In this document: piece by piece, positions 7,674 through 17,137 of the stretch
Numbering within the stretch: position 1 is the first letter of the stretch
How the letters are laid out: each line of letters starts with the position of its first letter
Assembly (NCBI GenBank): GCA_020073565.1
Contig: JAIQEY010000006.1
Coordinates: 1 to 64,000, forward strand
Length of the DNA stretch: 64,000 nt
Direction: 5' to 3'
Origin: Terriglobia bacterium
GTDB taxonomy: Bacteria; Acidobacteriota; Terriglobia; Terriglobales; Acidobacteriaceae
Made by a program: the position numbers and the translations under genes
The notes under the pieces: generated by a model
The model's input: only the letters and a program-made list of their open reading frames with translations
What the model was told of the DNA's origin: nothing
The model's database searches: none

Positions 7674-10082
7674 CTACCGCATCGATTCTTCGATCTCGGA
7701 AATCCAGTTGGGACGTTTCAGGACTTCGCGTGGTTTGGGGCCGTCAGCGGCTCCGACGATGCCGTCGCGCTCCATCAGATCAATCAGGTGGGCGGCGCGG
7801 CCATAGCCGATGCGCAGTCGGCGCTGGAGGAGGGAAGTGGAGGCCTTGCCGAACTCGACGACCAGGCGGACGGCGTCGTTGAACAGGGGATCGTTGTCGT
7901 CCGCAGAAACCTCGCTGCTGCCTTCTTCGCCGTCCACGCGGGCCTCGCGTTCTTCCTGCGGGGTTTCGAGGAAGTGTTCCTGATACTGCGCTAATGCTTG
8001 CGACTTCCAGAACTCGACGACTGCCGCGATTTCTTTTTCAGTTACGAACGGAGCGTGCAGGCGATGGACACGCGCCGAGCCGGCCGGGAGGTAGAGCAAG
8101 TCGCCGCGTCCCAGGAGCGATTCGGCGCCGTTGGCGTCGAGAATCGTGCGCGAGTCAACCTTGGTAGCCACGCGGAACGACACGCGGGCCGGGAAGTTGG
8201 CCTTGATCAAGCCGGTGATGACGTCAACGGACGGGCGCTGGGTGGCAAGCACCAGGTGAATGCCGACGGCGCGCGCCATCTGGGCAAGGCGGGTGATGGA
8301 CTCTTCCACGTTGTGGCCGTCGAGCATCATCAGGTCCGCAAGTTCGTCAATGATGATGACGATGTAGGGGAGCGGTTCCTCATCCGATTGCTCGTCGAAG
8401 AGGCCCGGCGTGTCATTGAAGAGGCGGTTGTAGCTGTCGATGTTGCGGACGCCTTTCGCGGCGAGCAGCTTCAGACGGCGTTCCATTTCACGTACCGCGT
8501 TGCGCAGGGCGTTGGCGGCGAGCTTGGGCTCGGTGATGATCGGCGTATAGAGGTGCGGGACGCCTTCGTAGTTGCCCAGTTCGAGGCGCTTCGGGTCCAC
8601 GAGCACGAGGCGAACCTGTTCGGGCGTCGACTTGTAGAGAATCGACATGATCATGGCGTTGATGGCCACGCTCTTGCCGGTGCCGGTGGATCCCGCGATG
8701 AGCAGGTGCGGCATGCCGGCCAGGTCGGCGACCGCCAGGCGCCCGTTGATGTCCTTGCCCATGGCGATCGTGAGCTTGGATTTCGAGCCGATGAATTCGG
8801 GCGACTCGATGTTCTCGCGCAGCCAGATGATCTCACGCTCGCGATTGGGGACCTGAATACCGACCGTGCTCTTGCCGGGCATACGCTCGACCAGAATGCT
8901 TTCGGCGCGCAGAGCCAGGCAGAGGTCGTCGGTGAGTCCGGTGATCCGGCTGTACTTGATGCCGGCTTCGGGCTTGTACTCGAAGGTGGTCACGACTGGG
9001 CCGGGATTGATCTGCGTGACTTGGCCGTGGACTTCGAATTCGGCGTAGCGGTCGGTAAGGACCTGGGCCAAAAGCTTGAGTTCGTCTTCGTGCACAGCTT
9101 GCTGCTCATCAGGACGGTGCAGCAGGCTCGAAGGCGGCAGCTTGTAAGTGCCGGCAATCTTGGGGAACGTGGTCTTGGGCTTGCGCTCGGAGTCCGCGCG
9201 CTCGGTGACTTCGATCGGCGCGGATGCGGGTTGTGCTGGCGGCGCGGAAACGAAGGCGGATTGATCTTCCGCGGCCATGCGCTCGATGCCGGTCGGGCGC
9301 GCGGGAGCTGCGGACTGTGCGCCCGGGATCTCCTGCTCTCTGGTGGAGACGTCCTGGCGTGAAGTTTCGGAACGCGGCGGCACGGGACGGGCGGGCACGA
9401 GTTGAGTGGTAACCACGGGCTTTTCGGCGCGGCGTTTTTCCAATTCTTTCTGCTGGCGCCTCCTCGCGCGTTCTTCGCGCCAGTCTCTCCAGCGATCTCG
9501 AAGCGCAATGACGAAGGCGAAGCGGGTGGGTGCCCAGACCTCAATCGCCGAGAAGGAGAAGGCGGTGGTCAGGTAGAGAGCGACCGCGAGGACGGTTGTG
9601 CAGACTATGTATGCGCCGGCCAGGTTAAGGTAGCGGATTAAGGCGTCGCCAATGATCCGGCCGACCAATCCTTCGATCGGAATCGCACCCATCCAGCGGA
9701 AGTGACCGGGAAGGATGGCCAGCAGAGCGGGAACGAACATCAGGAGCCAGATTGCGCCGAGTGTTTTCGCGACCGGGTTCTTGATGGCGCGAGAGCGGAA
9801 CCAGCGCACTCCGAGCGCGCCCAGGAACAGAGAGAACAGGAACGAACCGACGCCCCAGAATTGCAAGACGATGTCCGAGGCGTACGAACCGGCGATGCCG
9901 ATCCAGTTGCGGGCGAAGTGCGACGCGGTCAGGTCAGACTCGCTGTTGAGTGAGGGATCGAGCGGCGAGTACGAAGCCAGCGCCAGGAAGAGAAGGAGGG
10001 CGGAGACGCACAACACGAATCCCACCAGCTCGTTCAGACGCCGGTTCCTGGTGGGCTGAAAAATCTTTGAGAAGACTGTCAT
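7674..10082 (-). CDS. ftsK: DNA translocase FtsK/SpoIIIE
   Basis: 802 aa. Four N-terminal membrane segments lie within about 20-185, followed by a charged, Pro-rich linker (about 200-310). The RecA-like motor has Walker A GSTGTGKS near 463-470 and Walker B IIIDELADL, and a C-terminal winged-helix gamma domain (about 730-795, RRLRIGYGRAAHLIDLME) reads KOPS-like sites. It pumps chromosome ends across the division septum and activates XerCD. It is a single gene, and convergence with neighbours is not seen. Confidence 0.97.
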   Translation of the reverse strand: MTVFSKIFQPTRNRRLNELVGFVLCVSALLLFLALASYSPLDPSLNSESDLTASHFARNWIGIAGSYASDIVLQFWGVGSFLFSLFLGALGVRWFRSRAIKNPVAKTLGAIWLLMFVPALLAILPGHFRWMGAIPIEGLVGRIIGDALIRYLNLAGAYIVCTTVLAVALYLTTAFSFSAIEVWAPTRFAFVIALRDRWRDWREERARRRQQKELEKRRAEKPVVTTQLVPARPVPPRSETSRQDVSTREQEIPGAQSAAPARPTGIERMAAEDQSAFVSAPPAQPASAPIEVTERADSERKPKTTFPKIAGTYKLPPSSLLHRPDEQQAVHEDELKLLAQVLTDRYAEFEVHGQVTQINPGPVVTTFEYKPEAGIKYSRITGLTDDLCLALRAESILVERMPGKSTVGIQVPNREREIIWLRENIESPEFIGSKSKLTIAMGKDINGRLAVADLAGMPHLLIAGSTGTGKSVAINAMIMSILYKSTPEQVRLVLVDPKRLELGNYEGVPHLYTPIITEPKLAANALRNAVREMERRLKLLAAKGVRNIDSYNRLFNDTPGLFDEQSDEEPLPYIVIIIDELADLMMLDGHNVEESITRLAQMARAVGIHLVLATQRPSVDVITGLIKANFPARVSFRVATKVDSRTILDANGAESLLGRGDLLYLPAGSARVHRLHAPFVTEKEIAAVVEFWKSQALAQYQEHFLETPQEEREARVDGEEGSSEVSADDNDPLFNDAVRLVVEFGKASTSLLQRRLRIGYGRAAHLIDLMERDGIVGAADGPKPREVLKRPNWISEIEESMR

Positions 10083-10413
10083 GTGGCTTCGACGGCGGCT
10101 GGGCGATACCCTGCCCGCAGCACCGTATCCGGCCAGAGCTAAATAATTATGACAAGAAGTGATGGTTCCGGCAATGTGGAAAAAGGCCAGGTTGGCAAGT
10201 TGGGTACAGCGCGTAACGAATCCCGTTCTTTCCTGGCGCGGACGAACCGTAAGTCAAACGAACAAAACGCCAAAACTGATCCACGATCCCATGAACAAGC
10301 CAATGAAAGTTGCTGGGTGCGGCGATGCTGCACCGGCCGCGCAATACTGAAGAGCCCTTCCGGAAGATGCTGCCGGAAGGGCATCGGCATCTGCGTTGCG
10401 GTCAGGGAATCAT
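10083..10413. other. 331-bp intergenic region
   Basis: Lies between ftsK and the secreted protein gene, both on the minus strand. It contains a strong hairpin near 10354-10382 that terminates the upstream gene. The remainder should carry the ftsK promoter. No supported ORF was found on either strand. Confidence 0.5.
10354..10382 (-). terminator. Hairpin terminator after the secreted-protein gene
   Basis: Perfect 10-bp stem GCCCTTCCGG / CCGGAAGGGC with a 9-nt loop, 32 bp beyond the stop of the minus-strand gene at 10414. The following T-run is weak. Confidence 0.6.
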
Positions 10414-10878
10414 TTACTGCTTGTCATAAACGGAAGTGCTAGTGACCGTTTTGCCCGCCGCATCGGTTCCTTTCGCGGTGAGGGTGCGGCTCTTGCCGTC
10501 CGCCGAGACAACGATTCGACCGGTCATAGTGACTTTGCCGCCCTTCTTGACGGTCAACTCCAGTGTACGCTCGTCGATCTGCTTAAGCGACCGCGTGTCG
10601 GAATTGGCGTCGCCGGTGACCGGATAGTCATTACCGTCGAACTTGCCCGTCCACTCGTTATGCGTGGGCTTACCTTGACCGTCGACGCCGTCCACAGTGG
10701 CTTTCAGGCTGTCGCCCACGGCTTCATACACAACCGTCGTATTTTTCGGGAGCCCGGGACTTAACTTTGACTTGGCTTCGTTGAGCTTCCAAGTCCCCAT
10801 GTTTGGGTTTTCGGCGAAGCACAGCGTCAGGCCGGCCAAGAGCGTTACGATCGTTAATGCCGCCGTTCTTATTTTCAA
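10414..10878 (-). CDS. Secreted lipocalin-like protein, unknown function
   Basis: 154 aa. Start TTG with GGAGG six bases upstream. Signal peptide of about 22 residues (LLAGLTLCFA). The mature part begins NPNMGTWKLNEAKSKLSPG and alternates short beta strands with Thr/Lys-rich turns, ending in TSTSVYDKQ. The GTWKLN opening followed by repeated strand-turn units is common in small secreted proteins of Acidobacteriota. No catalytic motif is visible. It is monocistronic with its own terminator. Confidence 0.7.
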   Translation of the reverse strand: MKIRTAALTIVTLLAGLTLCFAENPNMGTWKLNEAKSKLSPGLPKNTTVVYEAVGDSLKATVDGVDGQGKPTHNEWTGKFDGNDYPVTGDANSDTRSLKQIDERTLELTVKKGGKVTMTGRIVVSADGKSRTLTAKGTDAAGKTVTSTSVYDKQ

Positions 10879-11022
10879 TGGTTGCCTCCTGGTTCTGGAA
10901 CGGATGACTTAGCTGGTGAGGCTTGGATTCTAGTGTTGCTTGACCCTTTTCGCAACTCCGATCTGCTGCCAGGTGCAAAAACCTGCCCCTCCTTCTTGAT
11001 CGTCAGGAGGCCTTTGTGGGCG

Positions 11023-11919
11023 CTACTTTCCCATCACTCCGGCAGCCCAGGCCAGCACCGCGATTCCGATCACGATGCGGTAGAGGGCAAAAGGGGCGAA
11101 GCCGCGCTTGCGGACCCATCCCATGAACCAGGCGACGGCTCCGTAGGCGACGATGAAAGAGACCACGAAGCCGATGGCCAGGACGACCCACTGGTGAGAC
11201 GTGATCTCGGCGACGCCAATCGGATTTTCCTCGTTGCCGGAGAGCGACTTCAAGAGAGTGTAGAGAGTGGCTACCGTCATGGTGGGCATCGAGAGAAAAA
11301 AAGAGAACTCAAGCGCTGCGGCGCGCGACATTCCTGCGAGTTGTCCGGCGGCAATGGTGGCCATGGAACGTGAAGTTCCGGGGAAGACGGCGGAGAGAAT
11401 CTGGCAGGCGCCGATCCAGATGGCTTGGCCGCCGTAAATGTCGTCCATATTCCAAGTGCGGAGGGGCGAGCCCGCGGCTCCCGGACCGGCCTTTTCCCAT
11501 GGCGCTTTCATCGCATCGACGATCCACATCACAATGCCGCCGACGAGTAGAGACGCGCCCATGACGTAGAGGCTCTCAAGGTTCTTGCCGATCACTTTGG
11601 TCAATAGAAACGACGGGATTGCGGTCACTACAAATGCGATCATGACCAGGCTCAACGGATGGGTCAGATAGTCGCAGTCTCGCTTCTCGCCTTCGGGGAA
11701 GGTCGAGAAGAGCTTGGCTATGTGTTGGCGAAAATAGACGGGGAGCGTCAGGATGGCGCCCAACTGGATGACGATGGAATACATCTTCCAGTAGCCGCTG
11801 GAGAGCGACACCTGCAGCAGGGCTTCGGAGATGCGCAGGTGCGCGGTGGAACTGACAGGCAGAAATTCGGTGAGCCCTTCGATGATGCCGAGCAGCACCG
11901 ATAGCAGGTAGTCGTTCAA
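11023..11919 (-). CDS. uppP: Undecaprenyl-diphosphatase UppP (BacA)
   Basis: 298 aa from a TTG at 11919 with GGAG eight bases upstream; the nine-residue extension to 11946 is not family-like. Motif 1 EGLTEFLPVSSTAHL lies near the N-terminus and motif 2 PGTSRSMATI is central. There are about eight hydrophobic segments. It dephosphorylates undecaprenyl diphosphate to recycle the lipid carrier for peptidoglycan and confers bacitracin tolerance. One residue differs from the usual SSTAHLxL (here HLRI). Confidence 0.95.
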   Translation of the reverse strand: MNDYLLSVLLGIIEGLTEFLPVSSTAHLRISEALLQVSLSSGYWKMYSIVIQLGAILTLPVYFRQHIAKLFSTFPEGEKRDCDYLTHPLSLVMIAFVVTAIPSFLLTKVIGKNLESLYVMGASLLVGGIVMWIVDAMKAPWEKAGPGAAGSPLRTWNMDDIYGGQAIWIGACQILSAVFPGTSRSMATIAAGQLAGMSRAAALEFSFFLSMPTMTVATLYTLLKSLSGNEENPIGVAEITSHQWVVLAIGFVVSFIVAYGAVAWFMGWVRKRGFAPFALYRIVIGIAVLAWAAGVMGK

Positions 11920-12225
11920 GCGGCGTCTCCAAAGAACTTCACTCAACGAAGGTTCTTAGGATAGCAGGAAGCGGTGGGCCACGTTTATCTCACGAACGGG
12001 TTGCGGGTGAAGTGGAAGACTCCCAAACCGCTTTTCAATTCACAGTGGTGCAAATTGGACTTGAGGAAGCGACGTGATTGCCAATGGGGTAACACCCTTC
12101 GCGAGGCTCACATACCTTAGTCACGTTTGAAACGGCTGCGCGTCAGCCGATAACACTATCAGGTTGGTGGAAAACTGCGCTGCCCAACTGACCTGTACTT
12201 CTGGTCTGTGAAACCCGGGGAGGGT

Positions 12226-15200
12226 ATGAGGAAAAAAAAGATGAGCCGGTTCCGGTTAACGAACGCGCTCGTGTTTTGCGCACTGCTTGCTCTCCCGGCA
12301 TGGGGACAAAGCACGGCCGAAGTGCGGGGGAGAGTTACGGACGCCTCCCACCAGCCGGTGGTAAGTGCATTTGTCATTATCACGGCCCCGGATACGTCCT
12401 TCATGCGCGCCGCAACCACCGACGATGCGGGCGAGTTTGAGTTTGCCTCACTGCCGATTGGTACCTATCACCTCCGGGTCAAGGCCGACGGTTTTCTGAC
12501 CTTTGAAGCGAGCCGTGTTCGTGCCAGCATTGGGCAGGTGGTAAATCTCGTTGTCGTCCTTTCCCAGAAACAAGACACTACGGCCTTCCTGCACGCCGTG
12601 AATGCCACCATGATCGAAGCGGGGAACGCTCAACTGGGCGTGGTCATGGGCGATCTCGATGTCACGCAGCTTCCCCTGAAATCTCGCGATACCTTTGACC
12701 TGCTCCAGTTGCAGCCGGGTGTGCAAGGCACACTGGGTGCGGATCTGTTTTTCGGCAACGACCAACCCGGAGTGGTTTCCGTCAACGGCGGGCGCTCTCG
12801 CTCGAACAATTCCAATGTCAATGGCGGGCACGCTGGCGACCAGATGGTGAATTCTCCTTCCATCCAGCCCTCGCCGGATTCCGTCAGCGAGTTTCGCGTC
12901 ATCTCCCACAACTACGAGGCAGCCTTGGGCCGCAACTCCGGGTCCGTGCTGAACGTGATCACCAAGTCGGGAACGACCGCCTTTCACGGCAGCGCATATG
13001 AGTTTCTGCGGAACAACACACTGAACGCAAAAGGCTACTTCGATTCAGCCACGCCGGATTTCAAACAGAACGAATTTGGCGGTACCTTTGGCGGTCCCAT
13101 TCGGCACGATAAGACTGTCTTTTTTTCTTCCTACGAAGGCCGGCGAGTGCGGCGGGGTATCAGCTCCGATCCGGTGATCGTACCCACGTTCGAAGAGCGC
13201 GCGGGAAATTTTTCTGGCGGCCCGGCATTTTCCGGTGTGCTCAACAGTGCCGTTGTGGCCCAGACCCTTGCCAGACGCGCCGCATGCGCGGCCGCCGTAC
13301 AGGCCCATGGCGGAGCGTCGATCGCGGCCGGTGCCTCGTATGCGATCATTTTTCCGGGCAACATAATTCCTTCGGAGTGCTTTGATCCCACGGCTGTCGA
13401 TCTGATGAACCAGTTTGTTCCCAGGGCGAATACGGGAAACGATGCATTCCGCTCTACGCCCAATGCAAAAGTCCGGCAGGACCAGGTGACATTCCGCCTG
13501 GACCACAACCTCACGAGTCAGCAGCAACTCAGTCTCTATTACTACGGCGCAGACGGCTTCGACGGCGAGCCCTTCTCTCGCTTCATGGCGAGCGGGGCGA
13601 ACCTGCCAGGATTTGGCAACGAAACAGGGAATCGCTTTCAGCAGCTCAACCTGTCGCATGTCTGGACTCTGACAGCAAAGACGAGCAACGAGGCCCGGTT
13701 TGTGTATTACCGGGAGGGGCAGGGGAAGTTGCTGTCTCCGGCGCGCACCAACCTGGTCCAGGATTCGTGTGTGGTAGTACCGACCAACGAGTGTTTTGCC
13801 GATCCGGCAAACCCCAGCCTTGGGATTACGCCCGGATACGGTGCCCGCTACGAGGGAGTTCCCTTCGTGTCTCTTGCAGGAGGCTTTGCTTTTGGCAACA
13901 ATCAAGAGGGAAACTTTTCCCAAACGGGAAACGTTTATCAAGGGCTGGATACCTACAGCCGGATCGTGGGCAAACACACGTTGAAGGTCGGAGCCGATAT
14001 CCGCAACCAGCGCCTGGATCAGTTGTACTTTTATGATGTAAGTGGCAGTTTTTCCTTCACTGGGGACGGTGCCAACGACGTCGGTTTCAGCAGTCCGATC
14101 CCCAACTATCTCCTCGGCCTCCCGGACACTTATCAGCAGGGGTCGGCAAACGCGGTGGACGTCCGTACAACGCAGTTGGATCTTTTCGCCCAAGACGCCT
14201 GGAAACTGAGGCCCAGCGTCACACTCAGCTACGGGCTCCGCTGGGAGTGGAACACGCCTCAAGCCGATGCCGGACACCGTATTCAGGCCTTCCGTTCTGA
14301 GCAAGCCACCAGAATTTACCCTTGCGTCTTGAATTCCTCAGACCGGCTGCTAGGATCGGTCGGCAGCAGCGACTGCTCCCCGCAAGGACCCGGCCGCTCC
14401 GTCTTCCCTCTGGGCATGGTTTTCCCGGGAGATCCGGGAGTGCCGGTCGGACTCACGAACAACTACCTGCGGGCCTTTGCCCCGCGGCTGGGCCTGGCTT
14501 GGTCGCCGGACTGGTCAGACGGCTGGCTAGCCAAGGTCTCCGGTGGACCGGGCAAGTCCAGCATCCGTCTGGGATGGGGGATGTTCTACGACAGCAACGA
14601 GGAATTGCTTCTCGGTGAGACGTTCACCGCCCAGCCACCGTTCGGTGGCAGCACTGCTCTCAGCAATGTTTTCCTGAACGCACCATTTCTGGGCCAGGAC
14701 GGTTCCATTGCACCCAATCCATTCCACGGATTCCTGGACCCAAAGCCAGGCTCCCCGGTCGACTTCGCTCTTTTTCGTCCTATTACTCTGTACGGAAATT
14801 TCCCGCCAACCTTGCGCAATCAGTATTCCGACCACTATCACGTGACCGTGCAGCGCGAGCTTGCCCGAGACACGCTCTGGCAGTTTGGATACGTCGGTTC
14901 TCAAGGACACCGAGTCCTGACCACTTTGGACCAGAATTTCGGGAACCCACAAACGTGTCTCGACCTAATTCAAATCCCGGGACTATCCTGTGGTCGATTT
15001 GGAGCTGACCATACCTACTCGATTCCGGCTGGTGCGATTCCTCCGGGTGTCACCCTGCACCTGCCCTATGGTTCGGTGCCGACCGTAACGGGTCCGAATG
15101 CGAATCCGATTACTCTGGTCGGACTTCGCAAGTACTCGTCCCCATTCTGCGAACCCACGACGGGTGCCGGCTGTCCGCCCGACGGGATTCCGGTATTCGG

Positions 15201-15930
15201 AAGCATCTTCGGGGAGATGCCGGTGGCCAACTCTTCCTACAACTCTTTTCAGACTCTGGTGAATCAGCGTTGGTCGCACGGACTGCAGTTTCTGGTCTCC
15301 TACACGTGGAGCCGATCGATGGACAACGCTTCCAGTTTTGAAAACGCCGTGAATCCGATCGACCCGCAAAAGTCGCGTTCCCTTTCCCTGTTTGACGCCC
15401 GCCACCGGATGGTGGTCACTGAGTATTGGCGGACTCCCGACTGGCGAATCTCGAATTGGACACGGCACTTAGCCATTGGATGGGCCCTCAGCTGCATTCT
15501 CACGATTCAGTCGGGCTTTCCGATTCGCCTAACCTCCAGCGACGATGAGGAGCTGATGAGCAGTTTCGGCATCGAAGCACCGGGCGAGCCAGACCAGATC
15601 GCGCTCTTCCGGCGCCTCAATCCACAGAAATCGGGCGGCTACTACTTCGATCCCGCATCGTTCGTCGATGCTCCCCTGGGCCAGATCGGCAATGCGCCGC
15701 GCACCATATGCTGCGGCCCCGGCATAGCTAATCTGGACGTGGGTGTGCACAAAATTGTAGTGCTGCGGGAGGGCTTGAATCTTGAGTTCCGCACCGAGAT
15801 TTTCAACGTGCTCAATCACACACAATTCTTTAATCCCGACGGCAACGTCACGGATGGAACTTCGTTTGGACGAGTAAGCCGTGCGAGAGATCCGAGATTG
15901 ATTCAGCTAGCTGTGAGGCTCACTTTTTAA
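12226..15930 (+). CDS. Oar-like TonB-dependent receptor with carboxypeptidase-type N-terminal domain
   Basis: About 1,234 aa. ATGs at 12226 and 12241 and a GTG at 12208 are all possible; both ATGs keep the signal peptide (LVFCALLALPAWGQ). Residues about 25-110 form a carboxypeptidase-regulatory-like beta sandwich (AEVRGRVTDASHQPV). A plug domain follows with SVNGGRSRSNNSNVNG and SGTTAFHGSAYEFLRNN, then a long outer-membrane barrel ending in Phe (LAVRLTF). This architecture is greatly expanded in Acidobacteriota and is thought to import large substrates, perhaps glycans or peptides; the ligand cannot be read from sequence. It is followed after 30 bp by a TonB C-terminal-domain protein. Confidence 0.9.
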   Translation: MRKKKMSRFRLTNALVFCALLALPAWGQSTAEVRGRVTDASHQPVVSAFVIITAPDTSFMRAATTDDAGEFEFASLPIGTYHLRVKADGFLTFEASRVRASIGQVVNLVVVLSQKQDTTAFLHAVNATMIEAGNAQLGVVMGDLDVTQLPLKSRDTFDLLQLQPGVQGTLGADLFFGNDQPGVVSVNGGRSRSNNSNVNGGHAGDQMVNSPSIQPSPDSVSEFRVISHNYEAALGRNSGSVLNVITKSGTTAFHGSAYEFLRNNTLNAKGYFDSATPDFKQNEFGGTFGGPIRHDKTVFFSSYEGRRVRRGISSDPVIVPTFEERAGNFSGGPAFSGVLNSAVVAQTLARRAACAAAVQAHGGASIAAGASYAIIFPGNIIPSECFDPTAVDLMNQFVPRANTGNDAFRSTPNAKVRQDQVTFRLDHNLTSQQQLSLYYYGADGFDGEPFSRFMASGANLPGFGNETGNRFQQLNLSHVWTLTAKTSNEARFVYYREGQGKLLSPARTNLVQDSCVVVPTNECFADPANPSLGITPGYGARYEGVPFVSLAGGFAFGNNQEGNFSQTGNVYQGLDTYSRIVGKHTLKVGADIRNQRLDQLYFYDVSGSFSFTGDGANDVGFSSPIPNYLLGLPDTYQQGSANAVDVRTTQLDLFAQDAWKLRPSVTLSYGLRWEWNTPQADAGHRIQAFRSEQATRIYPCVLNSSDRLLGSVGSSDCSPQGPGRSVFPLGMVFPGDPGVPVGLTNNYLRAFAPRLGLAWSPDWSDGWLAKVSGGPGKSSIRLGWGMFYDSNEELLLGETFTAQPPFGGSTALSNVFLNAPFLGQDGSIAPNPFHGFLDPKPGSPVDFALFRPITLYGNFPPTLRNQYSDHYHVTVQRELARDTLWQFGYVGSQGHRVLTTLDQNFGNPQTCLDLIQIPGLSCGRFGADHTYSIPAGAIPPGVTLHLPYGSVPTVTGPNANPITLVGLRKYSSPFCEPTTGAGCPPDGIPVFGSIFGEMPVANSSYNSFQTLVNQRWSHGLQFLVSYTWSRSMDNASSFENAVNPIDPQKSRSLSLFDARHRMVVTEYWRTPDWRISNWTRHLAIGWALSCILTIQSGFPIRLTSSDDEELMSSFGIEAPGEPDQIALFRRLNPQKSGGYYFDPASFVDAPLGQIGNAPRTICCGPGIANLDVGVHKIVVLREGLNLEFRTEIFNVLNHTQFFNPDGNVTDGTSFGRVSRARDPRLIQLAVRLTF

Positions 15931-15960
15931 TACGACCCCGAGTGAGAACTGGGATAGCCA

Positions 15961-16263
15961 ATGACGAAACTGAAGTACATTTTGCTTGGCGCAATATTTC
16001 TAGTCGGCAGCGCGAGTGCGGCTGACCAGGAGCGCGAGGTTGTCCGCCGCGAACAGCCCGAATATCCACCCATTGCCGCCCGGATGCACCTTCACGGCAC
16101 CGTCAAGCTGAAGATCTGGATTAACCCCGACGGCACGGTGCGCCGGCTGGATTACATTGGTGGCCATCCGCTGTTGGCAGAGTCTGCGCTGAAAGCAGTC
16201 AAGGGGTGGAAATACGAACCTGCTGCCCGAGAGTCGACGGACACCGTTGCCCTGAAGTTCTGA
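15961..16263 (+). CDS. Mini-protein consisting of a signal peptide and a TonB C-terminal domain
   Basis: 100 aa. The signal peptide covers residues 1-20 (YILLGAIFLVGSASA). The rest is one TonB_C domain (PEYPPIAARMHLHGTVKL, then GTVRRLDYIGGHPLL, then ALKAVKGWKYEPA). There is no Pro-rich spacer and, if the signal is cleaved, no inner-membrane anchor, unlike real energy-transducing TonB. It lies 30 bp after the Oar-like receptor, so the pair is probably co-transcribed. It may bind the receptor plug or act on another TonB partner; that is inference. Confidence 0.8.
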   Translation: MTKLKYILLGAIFLVGSASAADQEREVVRREQPEYPPIAARMHLHGTVKLKIWINPDGTVRRLDYIGGHPLLAESALKAVKGWKYEPAARESTDTVALKF

Positions 16264-16275
16264 AACCGATAAGCA

Positions 16276-16316
16276 CTGAAAGAGAAACGTAGGCCACTCT
16301 TGAGCGACTCTTTCAG
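16276..16316. terminator. Bidirectional terminator between convergent genes
   Basis: Inverted repeat CTGAAAGAG / CTCTTTCAG (9 bp) with a 23-nt loop, between the TonB_C gene (plus) and the methyltransferase gene (minus). No good U-run follows on the plus strand. Confidence 0.45.
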
Positions 16317-16342
16317 GGTATTTAAGGTCCGGCGTTGACGGA

Positions 16343-17137
16343 CTAAGTGACCGGTCCCAACTTAGCCTCGCGATAGGCGCGCAGATAGCTCTTGCAATTG
16401 GCATCGTGGCCCAGCAGCGCTTCGGCTGCGATGACGCTCATCATGAGCTGCGGATCGCACGGATCGACAATCGCAGCATCGAGGCCATGGGCCATAAGCA
16501 GCTGAAGGAAGGTCTCGTTCAGCAGCTTGCGAACCGGCAGGCCAAAGGAAACATTACTCACGCCCGCGCTGATGTGAACTCCCGGATACCTTTCAACAAT
16601 CTGGCGAACCGCGGCGAGCAGATGCTGGCCGCTCGGACCGGTCGCGATCGGCATCACGCACGGGTCTACGTAGATGTCGTCCAGGGCAAAGCCCTCGGCC
16701 GTCAAGCGATCGACCAGACGGCTGGCGGTGGCCACGCGATCATCCACTCCGTTGGGCACTCCCGACTCCGACAGGCACAGGGCGATCACCCGGGGATGGT
16801 GTTCCTTGAGCACGGGCAACAAAGCCCATCGCGCGGGTTCGTCGCTGATCGAATTCACCATCGGACGCTGCTTGCAGCGCGGAAGCGCCTTGGTCATGGC
16901 TTCCGGGTCGGCGCTGTCGAGGCAGAGGGGAATTTCTACGACACCTTGCACCAAGTCCACCAGCCAGCTCAGAAGTTCCACTTCCTGCTCCGGCAGGCCG
17001 GCATTGACGTCCAGCATGTGGGCTCCGGCAGAGGCTTGCTTGCGCGCCAGATCCTGGAAGAACTCCGCATCTCTTTTTTGTGCCGCTTCACCGACCTTCT
17101 TGCGCGTGCAGTTGATCAGTTCACCGATGATCAGCAT
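16343..17137 (-). CDS. Methyltetrahydrofolate:corrinoid methyltransferase-like protein (DHPS superfamily)
   Basis: 264 aa from the ATG at 17137 with AGGA upstream. It overlaps the MetF-MetV stop by 17 bp, so the two are translationally linked. The TIM-barrel opening MLIIGELINCTRKKVGEA and the MLDVNAG and CLDSADPEA stretches match AcsE-type methyltransferases and the pterin-binding domain of MetH. Such enzymes pass the methyl of 5-methyl-THF to a cobamide protein or back. Paired with a MetF-MetV reductase, it suggests a methyl-branch step, either C1 oxidation from methyl donors or methyl supply. No corrinoid protein or CO dehydrogenase gene is in the window. Confidence 0.85.
   Translation of the reverse strand: MLIIGELINCTRKKVGEAAQKRDAEFFQDLARKQASAGAHMLDVNAGLPEQEVELLSWLVDLVQGVVEIPLCLDSADPEAMTKALPRCKQRPMVNSISDEPARWALLPVLKEHHPRVIALCLSESGVPNGVDDRVATASRLVDRLTAEGFALDDIYVDPCVMPIATGPSGQHLLAAVRQIVERYPGVHISAGVSNVSFGLPVRKLLNETFLQLLMAHGLDAAIVDPCDPQLMMSVIAAEALLGHDANCKSYLRAYREAKLGPVT

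Noticed and set aside
7998-9362. 454-aa ORF opposite ftsK
   Set aside because: Antisense shadow of a conserved gene.
10090-10350. Small membrane ORF or second TGA-interrupted frame
   Set aside because: Frame after the TGA has no conserved Cys or hairpin and no start with a ribosome-binding site.
13045-14304. 419-aa minus-strand ORF inside the Oar-like receptor
   Set aside because: Antisense frame; receptor reading frame is intact.
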